DNA of 64,000 nt from Ptychodera flava (Eukaryota; Hemichordata; Enteropneusta; Ptychoderidae). The position numbers were made by a program, and so were the translations under genes. The stretch lies in the NCBI RefSeq assembly GCF_041260155.1, contig NC_091942.1, positions 5,890,001-5,954,000 on the forward strand. The letters run 5' to 3'. Positions within the stretch are counted from its first letter, which is position 1. The number at the start of each line of letters is the position of its first letter. The notes under the pieces are model-generated. The model searched no databases. It saw only the letters and a list, made by a program, of their open reading frames with translations, and had not been told where the DNA came from. This document shows, one piece after another, positions 28,178 through 41,783 of this stretch.

Positions 28178-29933
28178 GGGAGCGTTCAGTTATCACGGCC
28201 GGTGTTGGGCCGGCAAATGTTTCCTGCGCATCAGTCAAACTAAGTTAACTCCCCCTACCCATTGTACCAAAAAATTGATGATCCCCCTTGTAAGATGACA
28301 AAAATTTCATGACCCCCACATTGCATGAGGAAAGCTGCACATACAAACACTTCTGGGAGGGCAATAGGATCCAAAAAAAAGATTCTCAGTTTTTTGTCAA
28401 ATGACCCCCTTTACAAACTCACAAGGTGTTAATGTTCAAATTTTCCCTTTTGGCTTGCTATAATTTTAAAATTACCCCTCAAAGGGATTGGACAGAAATT
28501 ACAGGTGGATCGCAATATGTTTACACAAGCGTGTGTGTACAACATTTTGATATTTGGATTTAATTGATAATCAGCTGTTGAAAATATTGTTTCACTATAC
28601 ATGGTAGTCTATGAGAAAACTATGTGATACTTTTTCAATACAAAACTAGGAATATCTATGCGTTTATAGACATTTGATAATTGACATAAATATACTGAAT
28701 TAGAATAGGGGTTGTTACAACTAGTATGTGTACAAAAAATTGACATTAGAAGTTCACCAAAAATGTTCATCCACTATACATGGGAGTCTATGATAAAATT
28801 GTCAATAATTTGTTTTTCAATGAAAAAGTTGTTGTACTTGTGCAAATACAGATGTTGGATAATTAACATAATTGTACTTGATTAGAATATGATGGTTAAA
28901 GGTGCATATCATGTGTACAAGAAATCTGATATTGGAATTTCACTGAAAATGTTCATTTACTATTCATGAGAGTCTATGAGGAAACTATGAATATTTTTTT
29001 AAACAAGCTAAATCTGTGTATTTATAGATGTTTGATAATTCATTTTAATGTATTTTATTAGACTAGGGTGGTTGCAAGTGGATAGGTGTGCCAGAAATTG
29101 GATTTTGGAATTTCACAGAAATGTAGATTCACTGTACACGGGAGTCTATGAGGAAACTATGAATAATTTAATTTTTTTCTAAACACAGATTTAGTACTGT
29201 ACTAAATATGTGTATTTATAGACGTTTGATAATTTATTATAAAGTACTTAGTTAGACTAGGATGGTTAAAAATTGATATGTGTGCAAGAAATTTGAGTTT
29301 GCAATTTCACCAAAATGTTGATTCACTATACATGGAGTCTATGAGAAAAAAATGAATAATTTTTTACAATGCTTAGCTAACTTAATCTGTGCTTTTATAG
29401 GTGTTTGACAATTGATACAAATGTACTTGATTCAAATAGGGTATTTTAAAATTTAGATGTGGACAACAATTATAATATTGGAATTTCACCGTGACCTAAA
29501 AGTATAATTGCACTTTTCATGGTACTAGTAGTCTACAGGTAACTGTTAAACATTTTCCTTCACAAAACTTGCTATATCTCTAATATGTAAGTAATAGAAA
29601 TTGTTCATTGCCCTCAGTGAGCTCGATTTACAAAAAGACAAGCCTCAGAGTTGCCAAGGCAAGATGTTAATGTGACAGATAATTACACTTTTTTTCAGAT
29701 TTACAGTTAAATGACTTCAGAGGATGAAATCATGCAGCGAATCAGTTTTACCTCTCGGAATATTTCTGAACACTGAAATTACTTTTTGAAGGGACGGATA
29801 CTTATGAAAATTAAGTGACCCCCGGGCCCTGAGCTGTTTGAAAAATACATGACCCCCCTTTGCAGGTTTCAAATTTAAGGTGATCCCCTGGATTTTGCCG
29901 GCCCAACCCTGGCCGTAACAACTGAACGCTCCT
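28178..29933. mobile_element. Non-autonomous DNA transposon, 1.76 kb, with internal tandem repeats
   Basis: The left end starts GGGAGCGTTCAGTTATCACG, then GCCGGTGTTGGGCCGGCAAA. The right end is the near reverse complement (TTTGCCGGCCCAACCCTGG, then CCGTAACAACTGAACGCTCC). A TAA trinucleotide flanks each side and may be the target duplication. A 3-bp TWA duplication and a GGG start fit the PIF/Harbinger superfamily, but this is inference. The interior has no transposase. It is largely about six tandem units of 170-190 bp, recognisable by GGAGTCTATGAGGAAACTATG and TTTATAGAC.TTTGATAATT, between about 28590 and 29590. Confidence 0.8.
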
Positions 29934-30814
29934 TAACAACAAGGGTTCGCATCTGGTCATGTGTGATAGCGCCCTCTTCCTCAAGTTACGTTTTTACTGC
30001 ATTGTCCCTTGTTCAAAATCCAATTTATAAAACGCAATAAATTCTGAGAAATTTAACGGGATTTTTAATTGTTAATTATTTAGTTAAGTCTGTTTTCCAT
30101 CTTTTTGTTATTTTTATGATGAGATCTGGGAAACAAAGTCGATCATGATCTGGTAAACAAAGTTACTGACGATTTAGTTGACTAATCGAAGTTGGTATTA
30201 AAACGTCACAGAATGAAGCAGTCTAATGGATAAATTTTACAAACATAACACTCATGACCAGATAGCACTGACTAAAACTGTAAACTTTACATCAACTGTA
30301 AACGGTTTGGGGGAGGAAGAGAGAGAAAAGGGCGGCTGTAGTAAATGTTTAGCCATTCGGAGTTGCCGTTGGAAGGTTTGTTCTGATAGATCCAAGAAGG
30401 ACGGTTGAGAACATGTCGGGCGTATCATTCTTTGCAGAAAGGGGATACAATAATTATTATTGTTTTATGTTACATGGACTTACCGATGAGATGTAGATAA
30501 ATATATATATACGTATATATATTTCGGATATAGTGCAGGGATATGCTTGCATTGCAACAAACCCCTCTTATGGGTTTCATACGCACAGCCGTAGACGGGA
30601 CTACCCTCCCTTTAAGTTAATCACGGTCTGTGATGGAGGAACTGTGCTTTCATGAAAGAGAAATCAGCGATTCTCACTGAACAATACAATAACTAAGCGT
30701 TGCGGTCCGTTGGATTAATTGAAACGTTTATTACGAAAATCAACAACACACGCCATTTTCAAGGTAAAAGGGCATTGCTTTGTCTCAGCGCACATTGCTG
30801 TTCAAAATATGCTT
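29934..30814. other. Intergenic stretch and G4 3' UTR
   Basis: No gene is supported. AATAAA on the minus strand at 30727-30732 lies about 83 bases beyond the G4 stop and is a good poly(A) signal candidate. A short ATATAT run is near 30500-30520. Confidence 0.5.
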
Positions 30815-33371
30815 CTATTTAATGATATGCCCGTCGTTTTTACGAACGGATGTAAAAATTGACCCGGAGGACGAATCTGACAGCACACGTTGTGACGTGT
30901 CTCCTCCATTCAACGCCGTGTGGTGGTGGCTCAAACACTGTCGCCCGCCAACCGTGCAAGCGCAGGAATATGAACGTGAATCGTGATCAACGTCAACGCC
31001 GCTGCTACCATAGCGACTTTCGTTGCCTGACAACGGTCTGTCTCCAGGTTCCCGCTGACCATTGTTACTTGTATGGTCACGTGTTGTAGATGACAGGTCG
31101 TTGGTCGAAATTCTCGTTTTTGTGGTGTTGTCAACGGTGTTGACATCAACCCAAGCTTTAAAAAAAAGAAAAAAATGTATGTTACATGTCTTTCAGGTAG
31201 AGGCTTTTTTCTGAAAAATCCCTTCAGTAGACCCACTCTTGTGACAAATAAACTTCCATTCCTATTCTGTCGCAGCTTTCTGACTTGAAACATGTTCAGC
31301 AATAGTATTTAAGAACAGAACAAATGTTCGGACGATTACGTTTCTCCTCCCTCCGTCCCTGAAAGCTATATCGTTAAGTATGTGCATTTAGAAGAAATGG
31401 TTCTAGACCAGGCCGAAGTGCTACGCGAACCGTTATGCATTTTGGGAAAATATCGCACAAAACTGTGAGCAACAGATTTTAAAAATAAAAAAATCAAAAC
31501 AGATTTTGAAAATAAATGAATTTCCTGACCTATGTGTATTTTACACACGCTGCAGGGTTTTAAAATGATTAATGAATTATTAGTAATCAGTAAAATAAAA
31601 TGAATGAGTTTATTGCTAGCTGTCCTCCACTCTTTGCTTTTGTACTTTGTCTGTGTTGATTGCTGTGGATTTTGCGGTCGAGTGATGCCGGTCGAGCGCC
31701 CTCTCGTGTCTTTCTTATACGTGTTATTCATACATGGCAGCCCCATTTTGAATTTTGAATTTACGTTTAAGGTTATGTCGGTTCAAAACTACAATAAGTT
31801 AAGTGAGCAAACGACTGACGTACCACGAGAACGCTTCCGAAGAAAAAAAACATCCTGGTAAATCCCCTTAACGGATAGGCAGCAGTCCCCTTATGAAAAT
31901 TAGCTGTCTTTGTTACTGTTATTATCACACAGTCTATACCGATCATATTTGAACTCTGCAGTCGTAAACACAGATTTGGATTTGAGCTATCTTAGCCATA
32001 TTTCTTGTTAACTTACTCTGGAGGAGTCCCTTTTCCTCGTCATCGCCGTATAAACTGTGACTCTCTACAATCAGGCGTCCAGACAGTCGAGAAAGATGGC
32101 GCTGGTTTCTCCTTACCGTTACCATCGTGGCTATTACAATCGTAGTTAAGACAATCAAGATGCAGAGGATGGCGGCTAACCATATGATTTGACCGTCCAC
32201 TGAAAATGAAAATTATACTCATATGTTTAAAGCTGAATAGATTATCACAAAATGATATTACTGTTTACTTTTTAATGGCTCCCCTTTAACCATGCCTTAC
32301 AAATGATTGAACTGTTCAGCATATTGTTTCCGAGCAAGACGTCTATTTGCTAACTTTTTTGAAACAATTTCAATGTTTAATCTTCTCCGGGCTCATTAAT
32401 AGCTACGATCGAGTTGAAAAAAAAGGTGAAATTATGTTTCTCCCATGTCATATTCCCTTCTGTATGCCATAGTCTAACTTTACTGATGCATATACACTAC
32501 ATCACACTACTGTATTTAGAAACACTAGTTTTTGAACAGTTGTTATTTCTGAAAAATTTTGTGAGACTGCTTCATCATGTTCAGTTGGCCACTCACCGAA
32601 AGCCACGGCTTGTTCCTGAACTTTTGACGGAGACATAGTGTAGTCGTTCAAACCAAAGTCCACAGTTCTCGATGCTTCTAAAGTGTTGACATCATTGTTT
32701 ATTGTTGTAAACTCGCCTGGGATAAACGATGGACATTTAATTTGTTAGTGCAGACAAGAGTCGAAAATAATTTTGATATGCGCAACAGACATAGGAGCTA
32801 AAAAGGTAAATTCCGTCACTTCTAAAATTGAGGACACGATGTCACAATATTGGGTAATACCCTCCGAGCAACTTTACCAGGGACCAGAAAAGTCGGTAAC
32901 GACTGATTATAACCCGGACTTTCCAGATTTAAATAATAGCTGCAGTGAAGTACTGGTAAAGTTGATGTTGCTATGGCAACAGCTAGACCTGATCAGTCTA
33001 CATAAGAGACCCAAGTAATCTATAATGTAGACCCGTAAATCGAATTAAAAGTGTCATGTTGATGGTTTTAATTTAAGTTTTAATACATCATATAATATGA
33101 GATATTAAAGCGATTCGAAGATCAGCTTGCAAATAGTTGTCATAGATTTCTACGGACCGTTATCTTTTCAAGAATACAATATTTCATTTTTCATGTGAAA
33201 AAGCACTCAAGACGATATAAATTATACCGATAATCAATTCAGTTACTTACACGAAGCACAACCGCTCGGAGGCTCGGACAATGCCGTGCAAATACTGCAT
33301 GGGTAACAGTTACCAAATCCATCGGGTACTGTCCCCGTAGAGCAGATCGTGTCTGAACTAAACGGTGACAT
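30815..33371 (-). CDS. G4: single-CRD TNF-receptor-like membrane protein
   Basis: Exons: 33251-33371, 32597-32716, 32017-32199, 30815-31155 (254 aa, all phase 1). An acceptor-like TTTCAG directly precedes the ATG of the CRD exon, so a 5' UTR intron is likely. The CRD reads ICSTGTVPDGFGNCYPCSIC, then a 10-residue loop and the closing C-x2-C. Exon 2 is the stalk (39 codons). Exon 3 carries the TM helix (IIWLAAILCILIVLTTIVIA), then RRNQRH and an acidic GDDEEKG. Exon 4 is a 113-residue tail, Ser/Thr/Asp/Gly-rich with a CACTVGGRQC segment. No death domain and no convincing TRAF motif. No signal peptide is seen. The introns are short (0.5-0.9 kb), unlike the neighbouring G3. Confidence 0.82.
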
Positions 33372-34334
33372 CTGAAATGCTAAGCTTGGCTGTTGCGTTT
33401 CAAAGTCTAAGCAATGGCCGTCGAGTTTGGTATTTCCAGTGCCGCTTCACGATCGTCGAGTAACCTTAGAACGACGACCTTGCAGTCGAAACTGACGCAA
33501 CTGTCGCCGTACACAGCTACTCCTGCCGTAGACAACTTGAGAATAAATCTGATGCGATTTACACGGTATGTTTAAGATGTTGCGGTGTCGGGGTATTTTT
33601 GGCGATGAACAACAGAACATCCCCTTTGCAATCACGTGTGCCCATTTTGCATATGTCGTAACTTCTCAATTTAATTTTGATGATCTCACCGCGACTGCCT
33701 CAAAAACGAACAGAAAAAATCACACACGTATGCATTCAATAAGCAAATGTTTATTTATAAGCACCAAAGTATATAGATATATACAGCCAAATTTATATAT
33801 GAACGCAATACTCAAGTCACCCCTTCGTGGCTACTTTGTGGATTTTTTTTGTTTTTATTAGATTTGTATTGTATTTTTTACTTTTTTATGGTTTTTATTC
33901 TTTTTTTAACTTCTACAGAAAGAGTAGCATGAGTAAGAATCTTTAACTGAGATCCGTTAAAGTGTAAGCTCTCCAAAAACCAAAAACACCATACCTCTTA
34001 CTAAAATCACATATTACAATGAACAAAAACGCAAAGGGTCATCGAACACGTAGGAGTATACATAATATTGGATTGTTCAAAATAAGTTTGATATAGCATG
34101 TACACCATGTGCCCATCTTTTCTGCGTTTTGGGAACGTTTACCAGTACCACTGCATCAGGGTGGCGACAATCTGTCTTTGCAGTCTTACTTTTTTAAAGA
34201 GTCTATAACTACTCTACCAGTATTTATACTAAATTCATTGTTACTGCCATAAACAGTAAACAAATGGCTCTACTGTGTAAGGTCTACCAGGACTAACTGC
34301 AATGGTGAGTCCCTGCGACGTAGGACTTTCACGG
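33372..34334. other. Intergenic stretch between G4 and G5
   Basis: The right flank of G4 (5' side) and the 3' side of G5 lie here. T-rich near 33840-33910. I see no further gene or repeat. Confidence 0.4.
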
Positions 34335-36637
34335 CTATGAAATCACGGCTTCCGATTTGTTACTGTCATCGTTAGCTGGTTGCAAGGAGACTCGATCATC
34401 ACTTGACTCTCCAGTGCGCGAGAGGTGAGCAGTGTAGCCAGAGCCAGTCGAAGTCTCGTTGACCGTTTGATCGGCATTGCAATCTGGGTCAATAGGCTGT
34501 CGAAGCGGTTGGCCCTCGAGTTCCTCTTTCGGCCATTTCACCTGTCTTTCTGGCTCAGGATTTTCAGGTCGGTTGCTTTGTGTCACCAATAAAGTCTGTG
34601 GATGTCGATCTTGCAACGGTTTTGTTTTAAGGGCAGTGTATGTCTTTAATCCACGGCCGAAAATCGTAACAAATGTCTCTGAAACTAAAAGTGAAACTCG
34701 AGAGCTTACAGGGTATTCAAATAAATGATGAACTTCAAGTTCATTGAAAACATTGAAAACTGAACAAAAGGAACATCATCCAGGTGTACATGTAGTATCA
34801 TTTACCCGTTCATAATGCAAGGCCGATGGTTAATTTTATTTCGTTTAACTTCGTTTCATGTTAATCCTTACTTCAATGCAGTTCGATGAACCCCCCGTAC
34901 TTTTGATGTTTATATTACCTTGTAAAAATATGTACGCCGCTGCAACCTTTCTATTAGAACTAACGGATCAACAACGCAGTGTACAATTTGTCTTGCCTTA
35001 CCTTTTATTGATCCTGTCACGTGCGCTTCTTCGTCCCCATTGGCCCTTGCGTTTCTATGTCTGCGTTTATATAGAAAATACGTCAATATCAACACCAAAA
35101 GGCACACAGAAATTATTGTAACTGTAACTACGACGACAAAGACCGACGAGTCAGCTGGTGGAAAAAAATAAAATAAATAACATTAGAAATCTTGATACGA
35201 AAAAATCGACATTTATAAACATTCTGTCTTCTTTTTCGATAGTTTGATGTGCGAATATTTTGCAAAAAACGTTTACGATAACCGTTCACTTTGAAAACTA
35301 ACCTGATAAAATAATTACAACTAAATGTATGTAAATAAATAAATAACTGTATCTTGAGATCGCTCTAAATCTCGTGTGTTAAATCAAATCAAATATGCAA
35401 CTTAGCAATTAACTTTCATGTCACCTCTTCAGTAGCTTTTACGGCTGAAATGTCCTGATGTGATCAATATCTTAGTAAATCTTATCAAATTGTGTGCAGT
35501 CGGTCTCCATGTATTTCCTTTTTACAAACATTAATTATGCAAATGAGCAAAAATATGCAAGCTACACCAGCCAAACAATAATCATTTCTTGCCACTCTAA
35601 AACAGAATCTATTTAACCAGATTTCATCAATATACTATTATATCTACGGTTCTTTAGATATCGCACTAACAGACAGACAGATAGACAGACATCGGTGCGA
35701 CATTAGCTCACGAGTCAGTGTCAACACGTGAGCTAAGAAGCGATGATTGACTTTACTGAAGGAAATCTACTCAAACCAACACTCTTATCATAAATACCGC
35801 GGGATATTAAAAGCATACAGTTGGCCTAGGAGTTGAGTTTTTGCTAGTAACAGTGGGGATGGGCGGGGAGGGTTTTACAGCGTGCGACATAATATCACAT
35901 AGTTGTCATGGTCAACAGACCCTGTCACGATGTGTAGCGCATCTCTTTTTTCCATACTGTCTGTGACATTGAAGGTGCTCTTACAGATGTGGAACAAAAA
36001 GCTTAACTACAATTTCAGTTTGTTTTCTGACGAATTTGACTTACCTTGCGGTTCTGTCGTTGTATATAAAGCACCAGAAGTCTGGAAAAATGTTCCCGCG
36101 GCAATACGAGTAACGGTTGTACTTGTAGTCAGTTGACCTGCATGAAAACAATATCGATGAATCTATTAGAACCGTGACCTTTGATCGCTCCACTTCCGAT
36201 AAACAAACCGCGAACACAATAGTATTATTGTGGGGAATGTACCTACGTTCCTACGTTCCATTGACCACTGACAGCACGTGCATGGGGGTTTCCCGATACG
36301 TAACGGTTTACAAATGTATGTCCTTTCGATTGTGCAATAGTTTTGACCTCCGCCGTCGATCGGAAACATCTCATTGACTTCTGTTGAATTATACACTGCG
36401 TTACGCGTCCTACAATTACTTCCCCACACAATTGCCATCAAATCCGTTGGCTTTGTTCTATAATATTAACCTATCTATTATCATACAACTTGTTGTTAAA
36501 GCGTACAACCGTGACAACTTTTAAGGCTTACCTAGTTCGCATTTATCACACCCACGCTCTCGTGGGTGAGTGAGGCAGAATCTGCATGGAAAACAACCGC
36601 CTATGCTGTCTGGCACGCTCCCATCGGGACAATACAT
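34335..36637 (-). CDS. G5: single-CRD TNF-receptor-like membrane protein
   Basis: Exons: 36532-36637, 36045-36137, 35002-35154, 34335-34684 (233 aa, all phase 1). The CRD begins at the second residue: MYCPDGSVPDSIGGCFPCRF, then the third C-x2-C cysteine, a loop ending RERGC, and DKC. A TAG in the same frame four codons upstream of the ATG (or a splice acceptor at that point) argues that no signal peptide precedes it. The stalk is almost purely Thr/Ser/Ala. The TM helix (VFVVVVTVTIISVCLLVLIL) is followed by YKRRHR. The 116-residue tail contains PKEELE, which fits the TRAF2-type (P/S/A/T)x(Q/E)E motif and resembles Fn14 PIEET. Cysteine spacing is closest to G8. Likely type III topology. Confidence 0.83.
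35388..35745 (+). repeat. Third, partial copy of the inverted-repeat unit
   Basis: Matches the inner end of the arm at 22609-24206: AATATGCAACTTAGCAA, TTAACTTTCATGTCACC, AAATTGTGTGCAGTCG, TTATGCAAATGAGCAAAA, a short (CAGA)n run, CATCGGTGCGACAT and a closing CACGTGAGC. It lies in G5 intron 2. The single orientation shows that the unit also exists outside the palindrome. Confidence 0.8.
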
Positions 36638-37272
36638 TTTCAAGATCTAGAAGACGACAATGCAGTGATCGCTATAATGATAAACTTCTAACGAAGTCCA
36701 CTTGATCGACGTATCGACAAACTTCCAACGATGTGCACTAATAGATCGACGTATCGATAGATGGCTTTAACTGGACTGCACTCACTTAGACGTAAACATC
36801 GAATTTTGACTTTCTTGGTTCGAGGAGTCAAGAAAAGTTGAGTGCACTTTTTTTAAATATATAACGGGAAATTTTATAGACAAACAATAGGACTAAAAAT
36901 AGACATGTTTAAATACTATCTCATTGTTACCTTGTATGTGAACAATGATATTGTTATTATTTTTAAACCAGTTGCGTCAGGAGGGTATTTCCATCAGCAT
37001 TATGACGTCATGCAGGAATGTCTACTATTACTAAATGACCCAGACATTTTGGAATAAACATTGTTTTCGGCATGGCAGCCATTTACATGATCTGCGGAAT
37101 TGAAAACACACTGTATTCCTCTCAATTGTGAGCAGGTTTTGCAATATAGAAAAGTGTCCTTACTGTGAATATCTCAAGATTCAATAAAAGAGTCTCTTAT
37201 TGTTCTAAATAATTTTCTTAGAAAATCAAAATTCTGAAGAATTTAAAAAAGTTGCTAAAAATTTTTATGGCG

Positions 37273-40200
37273 TCAAAGTTCATCAAATTTCAGATTTTCC
37301 CTTGCTTCCAGGCTGCACTCTACTAGCTCGAAGTAATCGGTATAGTCTTTGTCTGTTCGACGAGCACACGACTCGTGGTCCATTTGAAGCCCATTTGGAT
37401 CACATTTAACATGCGGCACAGTATCCTGGCAAATTATCTGAACCTCCCGGTCAACTTCGATTATCGCAACAGCCTGGTTTGGTGGCTGCACGTGGACTTT
37501 GTTCTTGTGGCCGTCAAATGTAACCCAAACTGAAACAGTAAAATATCAAAGAATGGATTCAATGTTCACTGTCTTTTCATTTTCTTGCTCAGTCTAGTCA
37601 AGTGTTGTCTTCTCGATGTTCTAAGCAAGACCCCTTATTTCATGTACAAAGGATGAAATGATATAATTGATAAATTCTGTGGACAAAATGGTCAAGTGAT
37701 GTAGGATGAAACAATATTCTATTAATACTATTGTCTTTAACATGTGTTATAACACTTTGCGAGTCAGGTTTGTGAGGGGCATAATACCCTACAGAACCCC
37801 TTAGCTAATTACTCGACGAGAAGAAGAAATGTCATTCCTTTTTACGTTCACCTTCACTACTGTTGAACTTTCGTCAACGCTAGAAGACGTGTTCTATGGC
37901 GATTATAGCGCCTTCAAGATGAAGAATGTGAATTCACCTACTTTGGCAGAGTGCATCGCTCTTCAAGGCCTCTACTTCTTCTCCTGCGTGGTTGCCCGTC
38001 CTTTGACGATGTCTTGAACAAAGCCGTTTGCGATTTAAAAATACCACCAGGGAAATAATTACCAGAATAATTACAACAGCCACACTCACCCAGAGGTACA
38101 AAGAAGAAAATCCTATAGAGAGTAACAAAGCCGAGATGTGGACTTGGTTACATGTCAGAAGGACTGTATGATACGTTACACGTCAGTGGAAAAAATCTCC
38201 ATTTCTGATGGATCGATTACACATGAATTATTTTAAATCAGGAATTATATTCCCTAGTAATATTTTAAACAATTTTCAAGTGTTTCTGAATTGACCATAA
38301 ATCTAAGGTAAAATTCTGCCACTAGATCAAACCACTCTTAAGACTTCGTGCGCAAAAAATGCCCGCGGAAATGTCCATAAAATCGCACCCCCGCACCCGT
38401 CACAATTTCGAACGGTAAAAGTGCACTCGGTGAAAGTTCATAGTTCATTTGTGACATACATGTAAACTTTACTCCAAAAAAGTATTCAAACATAATTTCA
38501 CAGGGCAGTATGTGTACCTGCTGTAAAAAAATAATTTACTCCCATTGAAGTACTTGATTCGCCACTATCGTATCACTGAAGACCACAACTTACCGTCTGC
38601 CCCTGCGAGGTCTGTAAATGATATTGTCGGCGATGTTGTTGGAGTTTGCTGAAGGTCGTCCGTGGTTGTGAGTTGACCTGTTGGTGATGAAATTAATAAA
38701 ATAATAATAATAATAACAATGAATTTATTTATGACTTCATTATTTGGAGATATTAGTAGAGTCACAACGTTATTAGTAAAGTCACGACATATCTTTCATA
38801 TATTTTTATTTAAAGAAATCTGGGTCAGGTGATGCGAATGTGCCATGCATTGGTTGGTTTTGCGGACCACGCTGTCACGGGCACAAAACGGACTGTATAA
38901 AAACATACATTAGATTTATTTTGAGGGCGAGAATTTTGCCTTTGCTCTGCAGAACACATTAATAGGAGTCAAGCAGAGGGGCGGGATTCGATTCATTGCG
39001 GTGGTGGTGGTGGTGGTGCGAGGGGTTAGACGGAAAGGGGCTAATCTAGTGGCAAGGAAACGGCAGTGTGACACCGAGTCTTGTCAGTTTGGAGAAGACC
39101 AGTGGTACGTTTTTTCAGCTTTTCTGGTTGGAAAGGAAGAAAATTAAGGACTTAGTGACGTACAGCTGAGTAACTGTTACGTGCGTCACTTTGTGACCCC
39201 TGTTGCAATTCAACAGGTGCAAAAGAATTATTTCTTGCTCTCTATTTGTCTCTGACAACTGCCATCTCAGGACAGTACAATTGTTATCAAGACAATGATT
39301 CAATCTTTGTGTAATGTTGTTGTTCTGAAACCAAGCTAGGGATTTCCCACTGTCGTCGATATGCTAATGTATCTACATATCTGCTGATGTATGCTAAATT
39401 TATATGTTTTGTACTTCGTTCGGACGGGTTTTCCAGTTTGTGCATGACGGCACCTTCGATGCAAAATTAAGAATTGAATTACAAACAACTTGCCGTGGCT
39501 ATGCACACGTGCATAGACACTTACCATAACAGGTAATTCAGGGGGAACTATTATTTATCTTCTTTTGTATTTGGCAAGTGCCATCCCAGGACAGTTCAGA
39601 GGTTATTAGGTGAAATTCCCCCGAAACATGCAAAATGAGAACAATGCTCTTTTGTAATGTTGTTGAAACTTGCTAGTAACCTAAAGCCGAGGGGATTTCC
39701 AGGTTTGATTTATTTGTTGTATACATGCAATAACACCAATAGGGATTATTGTCACATCCGGTACTTGAGATAATAAGGTCACACTTGTAATCACAGATGG
39801 GAGTGTGGGCGGTAGAGGGGGTTCTCCCATATAGGCTGTATACTCGCCATTTGGTTGTCCATGGCAACCTTATTACGGTAACACTTGCTAAGTTTGGACG
39901 GGATGATAAAAGTGACTTTACCTTGCTTTTTTGAGAACAGTTTTTGTTCTTCTGAACGTCAAATCATTTTTTCTGTGTTCCAAATATATCGCCATTTGTA
40001 GTGTCCCTTTTTTCAATACGGTGTGCCTCTAGACTTAAACTCATTTTCACAATCAATACATTTATGAAACTCTCTGATTTGCTGAGAAACAGTGTAAAAC
40101 TATGAAGGACGAAAAGCCCTTCAAACTGTTAAACTTACAATTACCACCGCTTTATAGATGATAATGGGGATTCAATGCTTACATTGTTCGCAGTTCCTGA

Positions 40201-40288
40201 ACTGAACACTCTTACAAATTTCACAACCGTAACACTTTCCAAAATCGTCGGAAACTTCACCGGGTGGACAGCTGTCGTATTCTCCCAT
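37273..40288 (-). CDS. G6: single-CRD TNF-receptor-like membrane protein
   Basis: Exons: 40183-40288, 38594-38677, 37942-38112, 37273-37529 (205 aa, the shortest full member; all phase 1). The CRD exon, 106 nt as in G5, reads MGEYDSCPPGEVSDDFGKC, then C-x2-C and the closing pair FRNCEQC. The stalk starts QLTTTDD and is Thr/Pro-rich, close to the G5 stalk (QLTTSTT), so G5 and G6 look like recent duplicates. TM helix: LYLWVSVAVVIILVIISLVV, then NRKR. The post-membrane segment includes AGEE, which fits the TRAF (P/S/A/T)x(Q/E)E pattern. The 84-residue tail has no known domain. A 7-nt coding-like microexon (ATGGCAG before GTAAG, 40630-40636) lies upstream, but its phase does not match the CRD frame. 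Confidence 0.82.
38999..39017. repeat. (GGT)n short microsatellite
   Basis: Trinucleotide GGT run in G6 intron 1. Confidence 0.8.
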
Positions 40289-41783
40289 CTCGATGGCGCT
40301 GTAGAGTAAGCTTCTTCGATTGATGTTTGGTTGTAGAGGGTGGTGGTCGGGTACCCTGCGGAAGACAATGTTACGGTAGCAATACAACAGCGGGCGCGGG
40401 TTGCGTAGAAAGAGTAGCGGGGACAGGTAACTTAGTAGTTTCTCAAAATCTCTTCTGTAAAACGGCCATGTGCACGATATTTATTCACCAGTCCATTCGA
40501 TGGACAGACTAGAAAGACCTTTATATACTTAGCTAGCTCAAGCTACAGTGTACGACGTCAACATCTAAAAATATTACGAAAAATTACATATACACACCAA
40601 AATAAAGATCACGCCACCTTGAATCTTACCTGCCATTTTAGACTTGTTGACTATCTTTCTGCTTATTTGTTTTGTTGCCAACTTCAATGACTGAACCGGA
40701 TGTCTCCACTTGGTGTGCTAATTTTCGGACATGATGTTGACTTCAATTAAGATATAAGTGACGTCATTTGCAATCAACGAATAAATGTCTTTTTTATATC
40801 AGTAATTATGTTGCACTACGCGATAATGTATGTTACTGTACGTGAAACACGTTAAGCCATTGGCTGTCAGAATGCTACTCTTATCTTTGTCGTTGATGAA
40901 ACCATAGAAGCGTATGACGTACATACATTGTATATATGCATGTCATATACCAAGTATTCTTCCATTCACATCATTACTCGTTCCTGGTGGTAGGACCTAA
41001 TTTACAGAGATTCACCGGTCTGCTGTTTGTTAGATGTGAGTGAATTACTTATTATCCCGTTTCGTGAATATCGAACTTTGATTGCATCCGTGAAAGGAAC
41101 ACAGGTTAAGGCCACCATTTTAAAGTTCAAAATCGTTTAAGTTACTTAAGGTAATTTGTTACTCCAATCCAAAACTTGATACGTTGACGCCTTATTTGCA
41201 TTTTTACACTCAAAGCGAGTCTTTTCAACGTTAATCCCACTGGAAAACTTAACCAAAAGTTTGACAGTTTCTTTTTCGGTGAGTTTACTTTCTTACATGA
41301 ATTTTCCATAACTTTCTCCAGCCCAGCGCAACACAATTTAAATGGAAGAAACTTATCTTTAGAAACAAAACATAAAAGCCTCAAAAGACGGCTCGACATG
41401 CGCACCAATGGCTATCTTCTACCAGGATTTTGAGAGGACAAATCTGCTGAATGGAGACAAAAAACCGAGACCAGACAGTTTTTGTTGGTCTAATTTCTTT
41501 CAGTTTTAATGGACTGTAATGAAGTTAATGTCTTTAATATATTTCACTGACGCTATGTTTAAGGCAATGATCATATCGATATAAAATCTTACATGGTTAT
41601 ATCGTTAGTGCATAAAAAGACCAAATTCGAGACCTTTACTCTCGTTACAACTCATCCTTAGCTCCGCATCGTAAGAGAAATTGTCCCATAGGGTAAATGA
41701 GTTCTGAATCACTTTGTCCATACATGCACTAAATATGAGCGATTCTGATGAGTTTAAAGTCATTTGCAGTCATATGGTCTTTA
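40289..41783. other. Intergenic stretch between G6 and G7
   Basis: Contains the G6 5' side, with the possible 5' microexon donor at 40629, and the G7 3' side. No other gene or repeat is recognised. Confidence 0.4.

Noticed and set aside
40141-40368. Alternative Thr-rich reading of the G6 CRD exon (starting GYPTTTLYNQT)
   Set aside because: It looks stalk-like but ends in phase 0 at its possible donor and destroys all six cysteines. The CRD frame fits the family.
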